64,000 nucleotides of DNA from Hyphomicrobiales bacterium (GCA_930633495.1 CAKNFJ010000001.1:1240001-1304000), one strand, 5' to 3'. Counted from the first letter of the stretch, positions 26,397-35,217 are shown. Numbers and translations are program-made. The notes: generated by a model not told the origin, from the letters alone.

Positions 26397-26490
26397 GTCA
26401 TTCCGGGCTTGACCCGGAATCCATCGTAGAGCGCAGCGCCTTATGATGGATTCCGGATCGGCGCCGCTATCGCGGCTTGTCCGGAATGAC
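26397..26490. repeat. Long inverted-repeat element, GTCATTCCGG family, copy 4
   Basis: 94 bp, nearly identical to the element at 15405 and exactly the same length, with ends GTCATTCCGG and CCGGAATGAC. It lies inside an operon between the substrate-binding protein and permease genes, where similar elements in enterobacteria slow 3' decay of the upstream message. Confidence 0.88.
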
Positions 26491-26545
26491 GGAGGTGTTT
26501 CCGCCACCCGGGCGGATGGCCCGGATGGCACATTTCAGACCGCGC

Positions 26546-28141
26546 TTACTTCGCCGCCGGCGAGGAAGCGTCGACCCAGAGATCCTCGTAGCGCTGCAGC
26601 GCGAGCTCGGTCGCGTTCGGCTGGAGGCCATGCAGCCAGGGCTGATAGGCCATCACCGCCTTGTTGTAGTTGAAGAACCAGACCGGAGCCTCGTCCTGCA
26701 GCATGGCGTTGGCCTTCTTCAGCAGCTCGAGCTGCTTGGTTGCATCGGCCTCGTTCGAGGCGTCGTCGATCAGCTTGTCATAGGCTGCGTTCTTGAAGGT
26801 GGTGTAGTTGCAGGACGAGCGCGGCGTCGAGGAGTGGAAGCACTTCAGCGCCGTCAGCGTGTCCGGACCGGAGGTGTTCGACCAGATATAGGCCTGGAAG
26901 TCGCCGCCGACGACCACGCCGCCGAGCGCCGAGGTCTCGACCGGCTTGACCTTCACCTTGATGCCGACCTTGGCGAGCATCGGGATCGTCGCCTCGACGA
27001 TCGGGATGCCCCAGCTCTCGTTCGGCGTCGCGGTCCATTCGAACTCGAAGCCGTCGGGATAGCCGGCTTCCGCCAGCAGCTTCTTGGCCTTCTCCGGATC
27101 ATAGGCGTAGGGCTTGGCGTCCTTGTCGAAGGCCGGCGAGGACAGCGGCAGCCAGCTCGCGGCACGATAGGCCTTGTCGCGGACCAGGCGCTTGATGATC
27201 AGATCGCTGTCGATGGCGTGGTTGATCGCCTGGCGCACCCGCTTGTCCGAGAAGGGCTTGAACGAGGGGTTCATGCCCATGTTGCGGGTGAAGACCTCGG
27301 CGACCTCCAGGATGCCCTTCGACAGGTTGGCATCGGCCTTGTAGGCGACGTACTGGGTCGAGCCCAGGATCGAGACGTCGATCTCCTTGTTGCGGAAGGC
27401 GACGTCGCGGGCAGCCGCCTCGCCCATCGGCGAGATGACGAGCTTGTCGGCGTAGGGCTTGCCGGCCTGATAGTACTTGTCCCAGCGCTCGAAGGACATG
27501 CGCGAGCCGGGGACGTGCTCGACGAACTTGAAGGGCCCAAGGCCGATCGGCTTGTTGAAGAAGTCAGGCGCCTGCGCCTCCTTGGCCGGCATGATCGCCG
27601 TCTGGCCCTGGAACAGGAAATAGCCGGGATCGGCCTTGTCCGTCAGCGTCATCTCCAGCGTGAAGTCGTCGATCTTCTTGAGGCCGGAGATCTCCTTGGC
27701 CTGGCCCTTCTGGACATCGGTCGCACCCTGGATACGGGCGACATAGCGCGCGCCGGGGAAATTCTTCGAGCCGTCCATGATCCGGGTGTAGGACCAGATG
27801 ATGTCGTCGGCCGTCATCTTGCGGCCGTTATGGAAGAGCGCGTCGTCGCGCAGCTTGAAGGTGTAGGTCTTGCCGTCCGGCGAAACCGTGACGCTCTTGG
27901 CGAGATCGAGCGCCGGCTTGCCGGCCTTCGAATCCCATTTGTAGAGCATGCTGTGCAGCGCGTAGGTGTAGATCTCGTCCTGGATCTGGTTCGAGACATG
28001 GCTGTCATTGCTGACGAAGGACGCGCCGTAAGGCGCCGTGAAGCGGATCGTCCCGCCGCGGCGCGGCTCCTGGGCCTGGGCCTGTACCGTAAAGGCTGCC
28101 AGCGTCAGCGCGGTGGCGAAGGCAAATTTCTTCAACAACAC
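26546..28141 (-). CDS. Oligopeptide-type ABC transporter substrate-binding protein (DppA-like)
   Basis: 531 residues. A signal peptide (MLLKKFAFATALTLAAFTVQ, cleavage after AQA) precedes a type II periplasmic binding fold of the peptide/nickel family: RRGGTIRFTAPYG, LAKSVTVSPDGKTYTFKLRD, and DDIIWSYTRIMD are typical SBP_bac_5 blocks. GTG 28141 follows GGGAGG by 8 bases. Periplasmic. It delivers a peptide-like or glycoside-like ligand to the two permeases. It is the most strongly expressed candidate of the cluster because the palindrome follows it. Confidence 0.9.
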   Translation of the reverse strand: MLLKKFAFATALTLAAFTVQAQAQEPRRGGTIRFTAPYGASFVSNDSHVSNQIQDEIYTYALHSMLYKWDSKAGKPALDLAKSVTVSPDGKTYTFKLRDDALFHNGRKMTADDIIWSYTRIMDGSKNFPGARYVARIQGATDVQKGQAKEISGLKKIDDFTLEMTLTDKADPGYFLFQGQTAIMPAKEAQAPDFFNKPIGLGPFKFVEHVPGSRMSFERWDKYYQAGKPYADKLVISPMGEAAARDVAFRNKEIDVSILGSTQYVAYKADANLSKGILEVAEVFTRNMGMNPSFKPFSDKRVRQAINHAIDSDLIIKRLVRDKAYRAASWLPLSSPAFDKDAKPYAYDPEKAKKLLAEAGYPDGFEFEWTATPNESWGIPIVEATIPMLAKVGIKVKVKPVETSALGGVVVGGDFQAYIWSNTSGPDTLTALKCFHSSTPRSSCNYTTFKNAAYDKLIDDASNEADATKQLELLKKANAMLQDEAPVWFFNYNKAVMAYQPWLHGLQPNATELALQRYEDLWVDASSPAAK

Positions 28142-28166
28142 GATTACTCCTCCCGTTTCCTATCGG

Positions 28167-28189
28167 CTCCGGCTGATCCGGAGTTTTTT
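28167..28189 (+). terminator. Terminator-like hairpin in the leader of the DppA-like gene
   Basis: CTCCGG, loop CTGAT, CCGGAG and then TTTTTT on the plus strand. It is 26 bases upstream of the DppA-like gene on the opposite strand, so on the plus strand it would block antisense transcription into that region. In the minus-strand transcript it is a 5' hairpin without a U-tract. Confidence 0.45.
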
Positions 28190-28350
28190 GCTTCCAAGTG
28201 GAACCATAACGGCTTTGCCACGCTTGTCTTCCCCCGCGCGGTCAAATCTCCGGGGCAGCTCCGCAATTCACGGCGTTACAGACCCGCCCGGGATTATTTT
28301 TCGCATTTTCTTCAAACGAACCGCTATTCTTCGCTCGAAAATGCCTTGGC

Positions 28351-29970
28351 TCACGCCCGTTCGTAGACGACCTCGCCGCCGAGGATGGTGAGGTCGCAGC
28401 GCGTATCCTTGAGGATGTCGGCCGGGTCGGCCGTGAGCAGATCGCGCGAGAACACCGCGACGTCGGCCAGGAAGCCCGGCGCGAGGCGGCCCTTCACATT
28501 CTCCTGCTTCTGCGAGAAGGCGCCGAACTCGGTATAGGCCTGCAGCGCCTCCTCGATCGAGACGCGCTGGGACGCATCCATCACCGTGCCCTTCCAGGTC
28601 TGGCGGGTCAGCATGGTGTGGAAGTTCGGGAAGGGGTTGGGGTCGCAGACCGGGGCGTCGCTGCCCGTCGCCGGCTTCAGGCCAAGGTCGAACCAGGTGC
28701 GGAAGGGATAGCTCGGCAGCGCCCGCTCCGGGCCCAGAACCTTGACATAGGCATCGCCAAAATCATGGATGAAGACCTGCTGCGGGCAGGGATAGATGCC
28801 GGCCTTGACCATGCGCTCGTGCTGGGCCGCGGTCGAGAAGCCGCAATGCTCGATGCGATGGCGCCGGTCCGGATCGGGATAGGCGGCGAGCGCCTTCTCA
28901 TAGGCGGTAATCAGCTGCTCGATCGCGGCATCGCCGATCGCATGACAGACGAGCTGGTAGCCCTTCTTATGGGCGTCGAGCACCATGCGCTCGAGCTCGG
29001 CATCCTCCCACATCCAGACGCCGGTGGTCTTGTCGTCGCCGAGATAGGGCTCGGTCATCCAGGCCGTGCGGCCGCCGGCCGAACCGTCGAGGAAGAGCTT
29101 GACGCCGCCGATCATCAGCATCTCGTCGCCCGTGCCGGAAATCAGGCCGGCGTCGTAGCATTGCGGCACGATCGAGCGGCCGTCATCGCCTAGCAGGGTC
29201 AGCCAGGTGCGGACCGGCAGGCGGCCGTCACGCTTGGCGCGGTGATAGGCCGCGATCTCGCCGAAGCCGCCCTTCTGGCCGACGGCAGCGTCCATGCAGC
29301 TGGTGATGCCGAGCGAGAGCAGGTAGCGGCCGCCGCGCTCGATGCCGGCGATGATGTCCTCCTCGGTCGCCGCCGGAATCGCGGCCTGCACCGGGGCGCG
29401 GGCGTTCTCGGCGAGCAGGCCGGTGAGCCGGCCGTTCTGCTGCTCGATCAAGCCGCCTTGCGGCGTCGGCGAGCTCTCGTCGATGCCACCGAGGCGCAAC
29501 GCCTCGGAATTGCAGATCGCGATATGGCCGCAGGCGCGCACCAGCATCACCGGGTTGTTCGGCGCGGCGCGGTCGAGTTCCTCGCGATAGGGATGACGGC
29601 CGGTGTCGAGCTTGGTCTGGTCGTAGCCGCGCGAGAGGATCCATTCGCCGGGCTTGGACTGTGCGGCACGGACCGAGATGGCGCCGAGCAGGGCTTCCAG
29701 CGTCGGCGCGCTCTCCGGCTTGGAATCGACCCAGCCCATGGTCATACCGAGCGAGACGAGGTGCAGGTGGGAATCGTTCAGGCCCGGCGTCGCCAGCCGG
29801 CCCTTGAGATCGATGACGCGGGTCTTCGGCCCGATCAGCGGCTTGATCTCGACATCACTGCCGGCGGCCAGCACCTTGTCCCGGAAGATCGCCAGCGCCT
29901 CGACGACGCCCTCCTCGCGCCCGCACCAGATCGGTCCGTTGCGCAGCACGATATCGGCCTGAATCGCCAT
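28351..29970 (-). CDS. YtcJ-like amidohydrolase (amidohydrolase family 3)
   Basis: 539 residues of the composite-domain amidohydrolases. Metal-binding motif NDSHLHLVS at about residue 85; CGHIAICNS, GGLIEQQNGRLTGLL, the HAIGDAAIEQ block with a further histidine, HRIEHCGF and PATGSDAPVCDPNPFPN with the catalytic aspartate are all present. GGAGG 7 bases before the ATG supports the start. Family members hydrolyse amides, carbamates or cyclic imides; the substrate cannot be read. Its position directly upstream of a binding protein suggests it acts on the imported compound. Cytoplasmic. Confidence 0.85.
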   Translation of the reverse strand: MAIQADIVLRNGPIWCGREEGVVEALAIFRDKVLAAGSDVEIKPLIGPKTRVIDLKGRLATPGLNDSHLHLVSLGMTMGWVDSKPESAPTLEALLGAISVRAAQSKPGEWILSRGYDQTKLDTGRHPYREELDRAAPNNPVMLVRACGHIAICNSEALRLGGIDESSPTPQGGLIEQQNGRLTGLLAENARAPVQAAIPAATEEDIIAGIERGGRYLLSLGITSCMDAAVGQKGGFGEIAAYHRAKRDGRLPVRTWLTLLGDDGRSIVPQCYDAGLISGTGDEMLMIGGVKLFLDGSAGGRTAWMTEPYLGDDKTTGVWMWEDAELERMVLDAHKKGYQLVCHAIGDAAIEQLITAYEKALAAYPDPDRRHRIEHCGFSTAAQHERMVKAGIYPCPQQVFIHDFGDAYVKVLGPERALPSYPFRTWFDLGLKPATGSDAPVCDPNPFPNFHTMLTRQTWKGTVMDASQRVSIEEALQAYTEFGAFSQKQENVKGRLAPGFLADVAVFSRDLLTADPADILKDTRCDLTILGGEVVYERA

Positions 29971-30011
29971 GGTTTCCTCCTGCCTATACTGTCTTCGCTG
30001 GCGCCTTGCGG

Positions 30012-30032
30012 CCCGACCTTAGGCGAGGTCGG
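30012..30032. other. Hairpin-forming inverted repeat upstream of the amidohydrolase gene
   Basis: CCGACCT and AGGTCGG pair around a 5-6-base loop in the gap between the M81 and amidohydrolase genes. No T-tract. It may be an operator or an mRNA stem; nothing else identifies it. Confidence 0.35.
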
Positions 30033-30232
30033 TCGCCCAGCTCAAAAGCCAACGCAACTCGTTGATTTAAGACCGCCCGCCCGCGCCCCATCCGCGATGT
30101 TCCACGCGAAAGACGATATGTCGCGATCCAGCATCCTGCGTGACCAAGCGGGCCATATCTTTTCGCAGATCGGGCCAATCTTCGTCGCGCGAGGACGGTG
30201 CGAGGCGGGGTTATGGGTCAACACTTCGCCTC

Positions 30233-31717
30233 TCAGATATCGTCGAGCGGGAAGATCGGGCGGCGCACCTTCTTGTAGGGGCGTTCCTTGAAGTTGCGCG
30301 TCGAGAGCGCGCCTGTGTCAACCTCGATCACCTCACGCGCGATCGGTTCGAAGGCGGCGCGGAAATGCTGCATCGACTTGACGATCACCGTCGATTTCCG
30401 GGTCGGATCGACGCCGAGCGAGGTGAACTGGGCGAGGTCCGTCGCCTGGCCGTTATGGGTGATGACGATGATCTCGACATCGTCGACGCGCAGCAGGGCC
30501 GAGAGCCCGTAATTGCGCCAGACGCCACCGGCCATCGGGCCGTAGCACATGAAGTAGCCGTCGGTGAGTGCGACGACATGGGCGTCGAGGTCGAGCGGCC
30601 CGCCGCCCATGGTCGGATCGACCTTGCCGCCGAGCCTGATCCGGCCGCGCTTGCCGACGCCGATCACTTGGGCGGCAAGCGCCGCTTCGGGGTCGCAGAT
30701 CGCGTGGAAGCCGACATTCCTGAGCTTCGCATCGAGGACGGCACGCAGCAGGTTAGTGGCGTCGCCATAGGCGCCAGAGCCGGGATTATCGGAATAATCC
30801 GAGATCACCACGGGCTTGTAGCCGGGCTTGCCCGTATCGGCCTCGCCAGCCTTGGCGTGGGCCATGGCCTCGGCCAGAGGCGTGAAATGGATCGAGGAGA
30901 AGCGGCGCTGCTCCCAGGCGTAGTCCATCAACTCCTCGGCGATGGCCTGAGCCTTGCCGCGATCATCGGCCGTAACCGCGACCGACGGGCCGATATCGTG
31001 GACGTCAGCCGAGGAAAAGCCGGCCTGGACACTGACGACCAGTGCATCGCCGGAGGCTTCCAGCGCGTCGCCCCGGCGCAGCAGCTCCAGAAAGGGCGGC
31101 GAGGTCGTGCGGCCGCCGTCGAGCGCGTAGAGGATCGGGCGGCGGGCGAGCGCGACCTTGGGCTTGATTTCGCCCTTCATCGCCCGTTGCAGCAGCTCCG
31201 CCGCCTGCCAGGTCCGCTCATATTGGTCGATATGCGGATAGGTGCGGTAGGAGATCAGCGCATTGGCGTTGTCGGCCATGAGCTGCGTCACCGTCGCATG
31301 CAGGTCGAGCACCGCGACGACGGGCACATCCGGGCCGACGCGCTTGCGCAGCCGCGCCAGCAACTCGCCTTCGCCGTCATCCGAGCTTTCGGTCGCCATC
31401 GCGCCATGCAGATGCAGCAGCACGCCGTCGACGCCTGCGGCGGCATCGACGATCTGGCCGGCGAAGAGATCGAAGGCTGCATCGGTGACGCGGCCAGAGG
31501 GATTGGCCCCGGTCACCAGCGGGTGGACGAGGCTCCAGCCGAACTTGTCGGCGGCCTCGAAGGCAGCCCCCATCGAGGTGCGGGTACCGCGGAAGGCACC
31601 GGGAATCTCGTTGTCGCGATAGGCGCCATGCGCCCGGAAGGTGGCCTCGTCCGTGAGCTGAACACTGAAGGTGTTCGTCTCATGCATGAACTCGGCGATC
31701 AAAACGCGCGGCACCAT
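30233..31717 (-). CDS. M81-family metallopeptidase (MlrC-like)
   Basis: 494 residues. RVLIAEFMHETNTFS at the N-terminus, HLHGAMATE, the domain order of the MlrC/DUF1485 N-terminal region and a C-terminal domain with FKERPYKKVRRPIFPLDDI match MlrC, an enzyme of microcystin and linear-peptide degradation, with zinc site residues in MHETNTF and HLHGAM. Start is one of ATG 31720, ATG 31717 or GTG 31714, all just behind GGGGAG; 31717 is used here. It is first in the leftward cluster that ends in the AstE-like deacylase. It probably hydrolyses a peptide-like intermediate; the substrate is unknown. Confidence 0.82.
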   Translation of the reverse strand: MVPRVLIAEFMHETNTFSVQLTDEATFRAHGAYRDNEIPGAFRGTRTSMGAAFEAADKFGWSLVHPLVTGANPSGRVTDAAFDLFAGQIVDAAAGVDGVLLHLHGAMATESSDDGEGELLARLRKRVGPDVPVVAVLDLHATVTQLMADNANALISYRTYPHIDQYERTWQAAELLQRAMKGEIKPKVALARRPILYALDGGRTTSPPFLELLRRGDALEASGDALVVSVQAGFSSADVHDIGPSVAVTADDRGKAQAIAEELMDYAWEQRRFSSIHFTPLAEAMAHAKAGEADTGKPGYKPVVISDYSDNPGSGAYGDATNLLRAVLDAKLRNVGFHAICDPEAALAAQVIGVGKRGRIRLGGKVDPTMGGGPLDLDAHVVALTDGYFMCYGPMAGGVWRNYGLSALLRVDDVEIIVITHNGQATDLAQFTSLGVDPTRKSTVIVKSMQHFRAAFEPIAREVIEVDTGALSTRNFKERPYKKVRRPIFPLDDI

Positions 31718-32028
31718 CATCTCCCCAAAGCTGTCGTTCAATTTTTTTGACAGTTTTGGCGAGGCACCGGCGGAATTGCCACCGATTTCCGCGCATGCAT
31801 CCCCTCAGGCGAGAGCGCTTGTCGAAATGTGGTGAATATGCTGAACTTGGCGGAACCAGCTCGACGCTCGCATCTGTGGCGTTTTGACGGAATCGCGGCA
31901 TCGACCCGGGGCTTGGCGTCAACGAAAAGCCCAGGAATCCAAGCGCGATCGACGATCGGCTGCGGCGGTCCACAACAGGGGGCGACAGGCTGACGAGAGA
32001 GGCCTGCGCAACATGGCGCTGCGGCGGG
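31718..32028. other. Gap between M81 and MocR genes, no gene
   Basis: 311 bases without a supportable reading frame. It holds the leader of the M81 gene, an inverted repeat CTGTC(31731-31735)/GACAG(31749-31753) around a run of seven T that could be an operator, and the 3' end region of the MocR gene, which ends at 32029. No terminator with a T-tract and no RNA gene were seen. Confidence 0.5.
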
Positions 32029-33468
32029 TCAGCTCCGATCTCCTGCGCCTCGTCTCAACTGCTCGATCCCCTCCCCCAATACCACCATGACGCGCGGATC
32101 ACGCGATTGGGCGACGTTGAAGCGCATGAAGCCGCCCGCACTCTGCGAGACGCTGAAGACGTTGCCGGGCGCCAGAACCACCTCCTGCGACACCGCCAGC
32201 CGCGCCAGCTCCGTGGAATCGATCCCCTCCGGCAGGCGGCACCAGAGGTAGAAGCCGCCGCGTGGCATCAGCCACGGCGTGATCCCCAGCTTCTCCAGCC
32301 GGGCAGCCACCTCGCGGCGGGCCTGGGCGAGCCGGCGGCGCACCTCCTCCATATGCTTGCGATAGCCGCCGCCGGCGAGGAGACCGGCGACGAGATCGGC
32401 CGCAAACGGCCCGGGTCCCCCGAAATTCGTCGCGACCTGAAGGTCGACGAGCCCCTCGATCCAATCCGCCCGCGCGGCGATGTAGCCGCAGCGCACGGAG
32501 GCCGAGAGCGTCTTCGAGAAGCTGCCGATGCGGATCACCCGGTCGAGACCGTCGAGCAAGGCAAGGCGCGCCGAAGGCTCGGGCTCGAAATCCGCGAAGA
32601 TCTCGTCCTCGACGACGATCAGATCATGGGCGGCAGCGGCTTGCAGGACCCGGAAGGCGGTTTGCGGCGAGAGGCTCGCCCCCGTCGGGTTGTGCAAGCC
32701 GGAATTGGTGAGATAGAGGCGCGGCCGCTCGGCCGCGACCATGGCCTCGAAGGCTGGGACATCCGGCCCCGACACGGTATAGGGCACCCCGAGCACGCGC
32801 AGCTGATGCGCCCGCAGCAGAGCCTGAAAGTTGAAATAGCAGGGATCGTCGACAAGGACCGTATCGCCCGGCCGCAGCAGAAAGCGGCAGATCAGATCGA
32901 GCGCCTGGGTTCCCGAGCCGGTCAGCAGGAGCTGCTCGGGACTGGCGGCGAGCCCCTCTTCGGCGAAGCGCCCCAGCAGATGGCGGCGCAGAGCCGGCGA
33001 GCCGCGCGTGCCGCCATATTCGGAGAGGACCGGATTTTCCGCTTTGGCGAGCGCCCTGAAGCCACGGCGCAGCGCCTCGCCCGGCATCCAGTCGGCCGGC
33101 AGCCAGCCGCAACCCGGCTTGAGAGCCGCCTCGTCGGCATCGAGCGACTGGCGCGAGACCCAGAACGGATCGACCGCGCGTTCGCGCGGGGATGCCGCTT
33201 GCGTCAACGCCAGAGGCGGCAAGCCGCTGCCGGTGACATAGAAGCCGGAGCCCTGGCGGGCGCGGATCAGGCCCTCGGCGGCGAGCCGGTCATAGGCTTC
33301 GACCACGGTGGAGGGCGAAACCCGCATCGCCGCCGCGAAACGGCGGATCGAGGGCAGCCTGTCGCCGGGCGCCAGCGCCCGTGCCGCTAGCCTGTCGCGG
33401 ATCGCGGCCATCACCGCCACCGTCCGTCCCGATCCGGCGTCGGAGTCGTTCATATCGCCAACTGTCAT
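32029..33468 (-). CDS. MocR-family transcriptional regulator (GntR HTH plus aminotransferase domain)
   Basis: 479 residues from ATG 33468 (ATG 33453 or 33477 are alternatives). Residues 10-75 are a GntR winged helix (APGDRLPSIRRFAAAM, STVVEAYDRLAAEGLIRARQGSGFYV). The remainder is a fold-type I aminotransferase: LTGSGTQALDLICRFLL, VEDEIFADFEPEPSAR, and RIGSFSKTLSASVRCGY, which holds the PLP lysine. MocR proteins sense amines or PLP and usually regulate a neighbouring gene. It is divergent from an EamA transporter across 103 bases holding an inverted repeat. Regulation of that exporter is the likely role. Confidence 0.88.
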   Translation of the reverse strand: MTVGDMNDSDAGSGRTVAVMAAIRDRLAARALAPGDRLPSIRRFAAAMRVSPSTVVEAYDRLAAEGLIRARQGSGFYVTGSGLPPLALTQAASPRERAVDPFWVSRQSLDADEAALKPGCGWLPADWMPGEALRRGFRALAKAENPVLSEYGGTRGSPALRRHLLGRFAEEGLAASPEQLLLTGSGTQALDLICRFLLRPGDTVLVDDPCYFNFQALLRAHQLRVLGVPYTVSGPDVPAFEAMVAAERPRLYLTNSGLHNPTGASLSPQTAFRVLQAAAAHDLIVVEDEIFADFEPEPSARLALLDGLDRVIRIGSFSKTLSASVRCGYIAARADWIEGLVDLQVATNFGGPGPFAADLVAGLLAGGGYRKHMEEVRRRLAQARREVAARLEKLGITPWLMPRGGFYLWCRLPEGIDSTELARLAVSQEVVLAPGNVFSVSQSAGGFMRFNVAQSRDPRVMVVLGEGIEQLRRGAGDRS

Positions 33469-33470
33469 GC

Positions 33471-33500
33471 CATTCATGCCCATACAGTTCGCCATGAATG
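33471..33500. promoter_or_regulatory. Inverted repeat in the MocR/EamA divergent region
   Basis: CATTCATG (33471-33478) and CATGAATG (33493-33500) are exact inverse copies with 14 bp between them, just upstream of the MocR start. Divergent position suggests the MocR protein's operator controlling itself and the exporter. MocR sites are often direct repeats, so this is tentative. Confidence 0.4.
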
Positions 33501-33571
33501 TACCGGAGTGTCGCTGTCGTGGCGAGCCAAAGCCAGCTAGCTCTGCACGGATGCGGAACGAGGCAACGACG

Positions 33572-34438
33572 ATGCAGAGCGACTGGGCCGGCAAGGGATG
33601 GGGCAGCGGCTTCATCGGCGTGCTGATCTTCAGCGGCTCTCTGCCCGCGACGCGGGTGGCGATCGCCGGCTTCTCGCCGCTGTTCCTCACCTCCGTCCGC
33701 GCGGTGATCGCGGCACTGCTCGGCGCCGCCTTCCTCGTCCTGCTGCGCCAGAAGCGGCCGGCGCGCTCCGATCTCGGCCCGCTCGCCATCGTGGCGCTGG
33801 GGGTCGTGCTCGGCTTTCCGCTGCTGACGGCGCTGGCGCTGCAGCATATCACCGCGGCCCGCTCGATCGTGTTCGTCGGGCTGCTGCCTCTGGCCACGGC
33901 ATTGTTCGGCGTCCTGCGCGGCGGCGAGCGGCCGAAGCCGGCTTTCTGGCTGTTCTCGCTGCTCGGCGCCGCGACCGTCGCCGGCTTCGCGCTGGCCCAT
34001 AGCGAAGGCAGCTCGGCGGCCGGCGACCTGCTGATGATCGCCGCCATCCTGCTTTGCGGCCTCGGTTATGCCGAGGGCGCCGCGCTCTCGCGGCGGCTCG
34101 GCGGCTGGCAGGTGATCTCCTGGGCGCTGCTGCTGTCGCTGCCGGCGATGGCCTGTCTGACGCTGCTGTTCCTGCCGGCGTCGTGGCAGGGGATCGGCGT
34201 TCCCGCCTGGCTCGGGCTGGCTTATGTCTCGGTGTTCAGCATGCTGATCGGCTTCGTGTTCTGGTATCGCGGGCTCGCGCTCGGAGGCATTGCCGCCGTC
34301 GGGCAGTTGCAGCTTCTGCAACCGTTCTTCGGCCTGCTGCTGGCGGGGCTGCTGCTCCATGAACCGATCGCCTGGACGATGATCGCCGCGACAGTGGTCG
34401 TGGTGCTCTGCGTCGCCGGCGCCAAGCGCTTCGCCTGA
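33572..34438 (+). CDS. EamA/DMT-superfamily transporter
   Basis: 288 residues, about ten membrane helices in two EamA repeats. The first (residues 10-135) holds GFIGVLIFSGSLPATRVAIA and ARSIVFVGLLPLATALFGVL; the second (150-288) ends GGIAAVGQLQLLQPFFGLLL. Members export amino acids, purines or other metabolites, or import in a few cases. GAGG about 9 bases before ATG 33572 is the likely ribosome-binding site. Divergent from a MocR regulator, which suggests an inducible exporter responding to an amine or amino acid. Confidence 0.88.
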   Translation: MQSDWAGKGWGSGFIGVLIFSGSLPATRVAIAGFSPLFLTSVRAVIAALLGAAFLVLLRQKRPARSDLGPLAIVALGVVLGFPLLTALALQHITAARSIVFVGLLPLATALFGVLRGGERPKPAFWLFSLLGAATVAGFALAHSEGSSAAGDLLMIAAILLCGLGYAEGAALSRRLGGWQVISWALLLSLPAMACLTLLFLPASWQGIGVPAWLGLAYVSVFSMLIGFVFWYRGLALGGIAAVGQLQLLQPFFGLLLAGLLLHEPIAWTMIAATVVVVLCVAGAKRFA

Positions 34439-34599
34439 GCCTGCCCTGTTCGCTCGACCGCCCATGGCGCGGCAATAGACGCCCCCCGGCAGCGAACCGA
34501 GTGCAGGCGAATCCCTCCTGCCGGAAGCCGGGCCTCGATCGACGTTGTCCAAGTCACGAGAGCCGCGTAAATTTACGCTCCCATTCGCCGGAGGCGGAC

Positions 34600-35154
34600 A
34601 TGGCTCTTTCCGATGACCTGGTGGCCTGGAGCGTCAAGCGCATCGGCCAGAAGATTGGCGACGGCGAATGCTGGACGATGCTCGAAACCGCCCTGACGGA
34701 CTGCGGCGGCAAGACCTCGACCCAAATCATGGGAAAGGTCGGGCCTGACGACGACTATGTCTGGGGAACGCTGGTGAAGGACCTGCGCCGCGACGTTGTC
34801 GTCGGCGACATTCTGCAGTTCCGCAACTTTGCCTGGGAAGACAGGACCGAGGTGAAGACCACACATCCGGACGGCAGCTGGGAAACCGGGGGCACCACCG
34901 TCGAGAAGCGTCCGCACCACACCGCGATCGTCGAGGCGGTGGTAGAACAGGGCGTCGTCGACGTGCTGGAACAGAATGTTCCCGGCGGCGATCCCATCCA
35001 TCGCCAGCGCCTGCACATCGTCTCGTTTCTGGGTCCGAAGGTGAAGAAGACTTTGCCGAACGGAGACGTGGTCGAGACCACACCGAACCATCGCGTCACG
35101 GGCACGGTCTGGGCCTATCACCCGCAGGTCCCGCAACCGGGCAAGAAGCCCTGA
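34600..35154 (+). CDS. Protein with CHAP/NlpC-P60-like (papain-fold) features, function unknown
   Basis: 184 residues. GGAGG 6 bases before ATG 34600. The order of motifs looks papain-like: a cysteine in IGDGECWTMLETAL (Cys24), YVWGTLV, VVGDILQFRNF, and a histidine in RPHHTAIVEAV (His106-107), then VLEQNVPGGDP. In CHAP and NlpC/P60 proteins Cys and His in this order form the catalytic pair. No signal peptide is seen, so it is either cytoplasmic or not a cell wall hydrolase. No neighbour suggests a role. Fold call tentative. Confidence 0.5.
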   Translation: MALSDDLVAWSVKRIGQKIGDGECWTMLETALTDCGGKTSTQIMGKVGPDDDYVWGTLVKDLRRDVVVGDILQFRNFAWEDRTEVKTTHPDGSWETGGTTVEKRPHHTAIVEAVVEQGVVDVLEQNVPGGDPIHRQRLHIVSFLGPKVKKTLPNGDVVETTPNHRVTGTVWAYHPQVPQPGKKP

Positions 35155-35217
35155 ACCTCCGGGCGCGCGATCACCGTCGCGCGCCGGGCGGAAAGTCGAC
35201 AGCGCCTGCGCTCGTCC

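Noticed and set aside
26477..28366. 629-residue open frame on the plus strand opposite the DppA-like gene
   Set aside because: Covers a clear substrate-binding protein gene on the other strand; composition is a shadow.
30140..31750. 536-residue open frame opposite the M81 gene
   Set aside because: The M81 gene has conserved motifs on the minus strand; this one has none.
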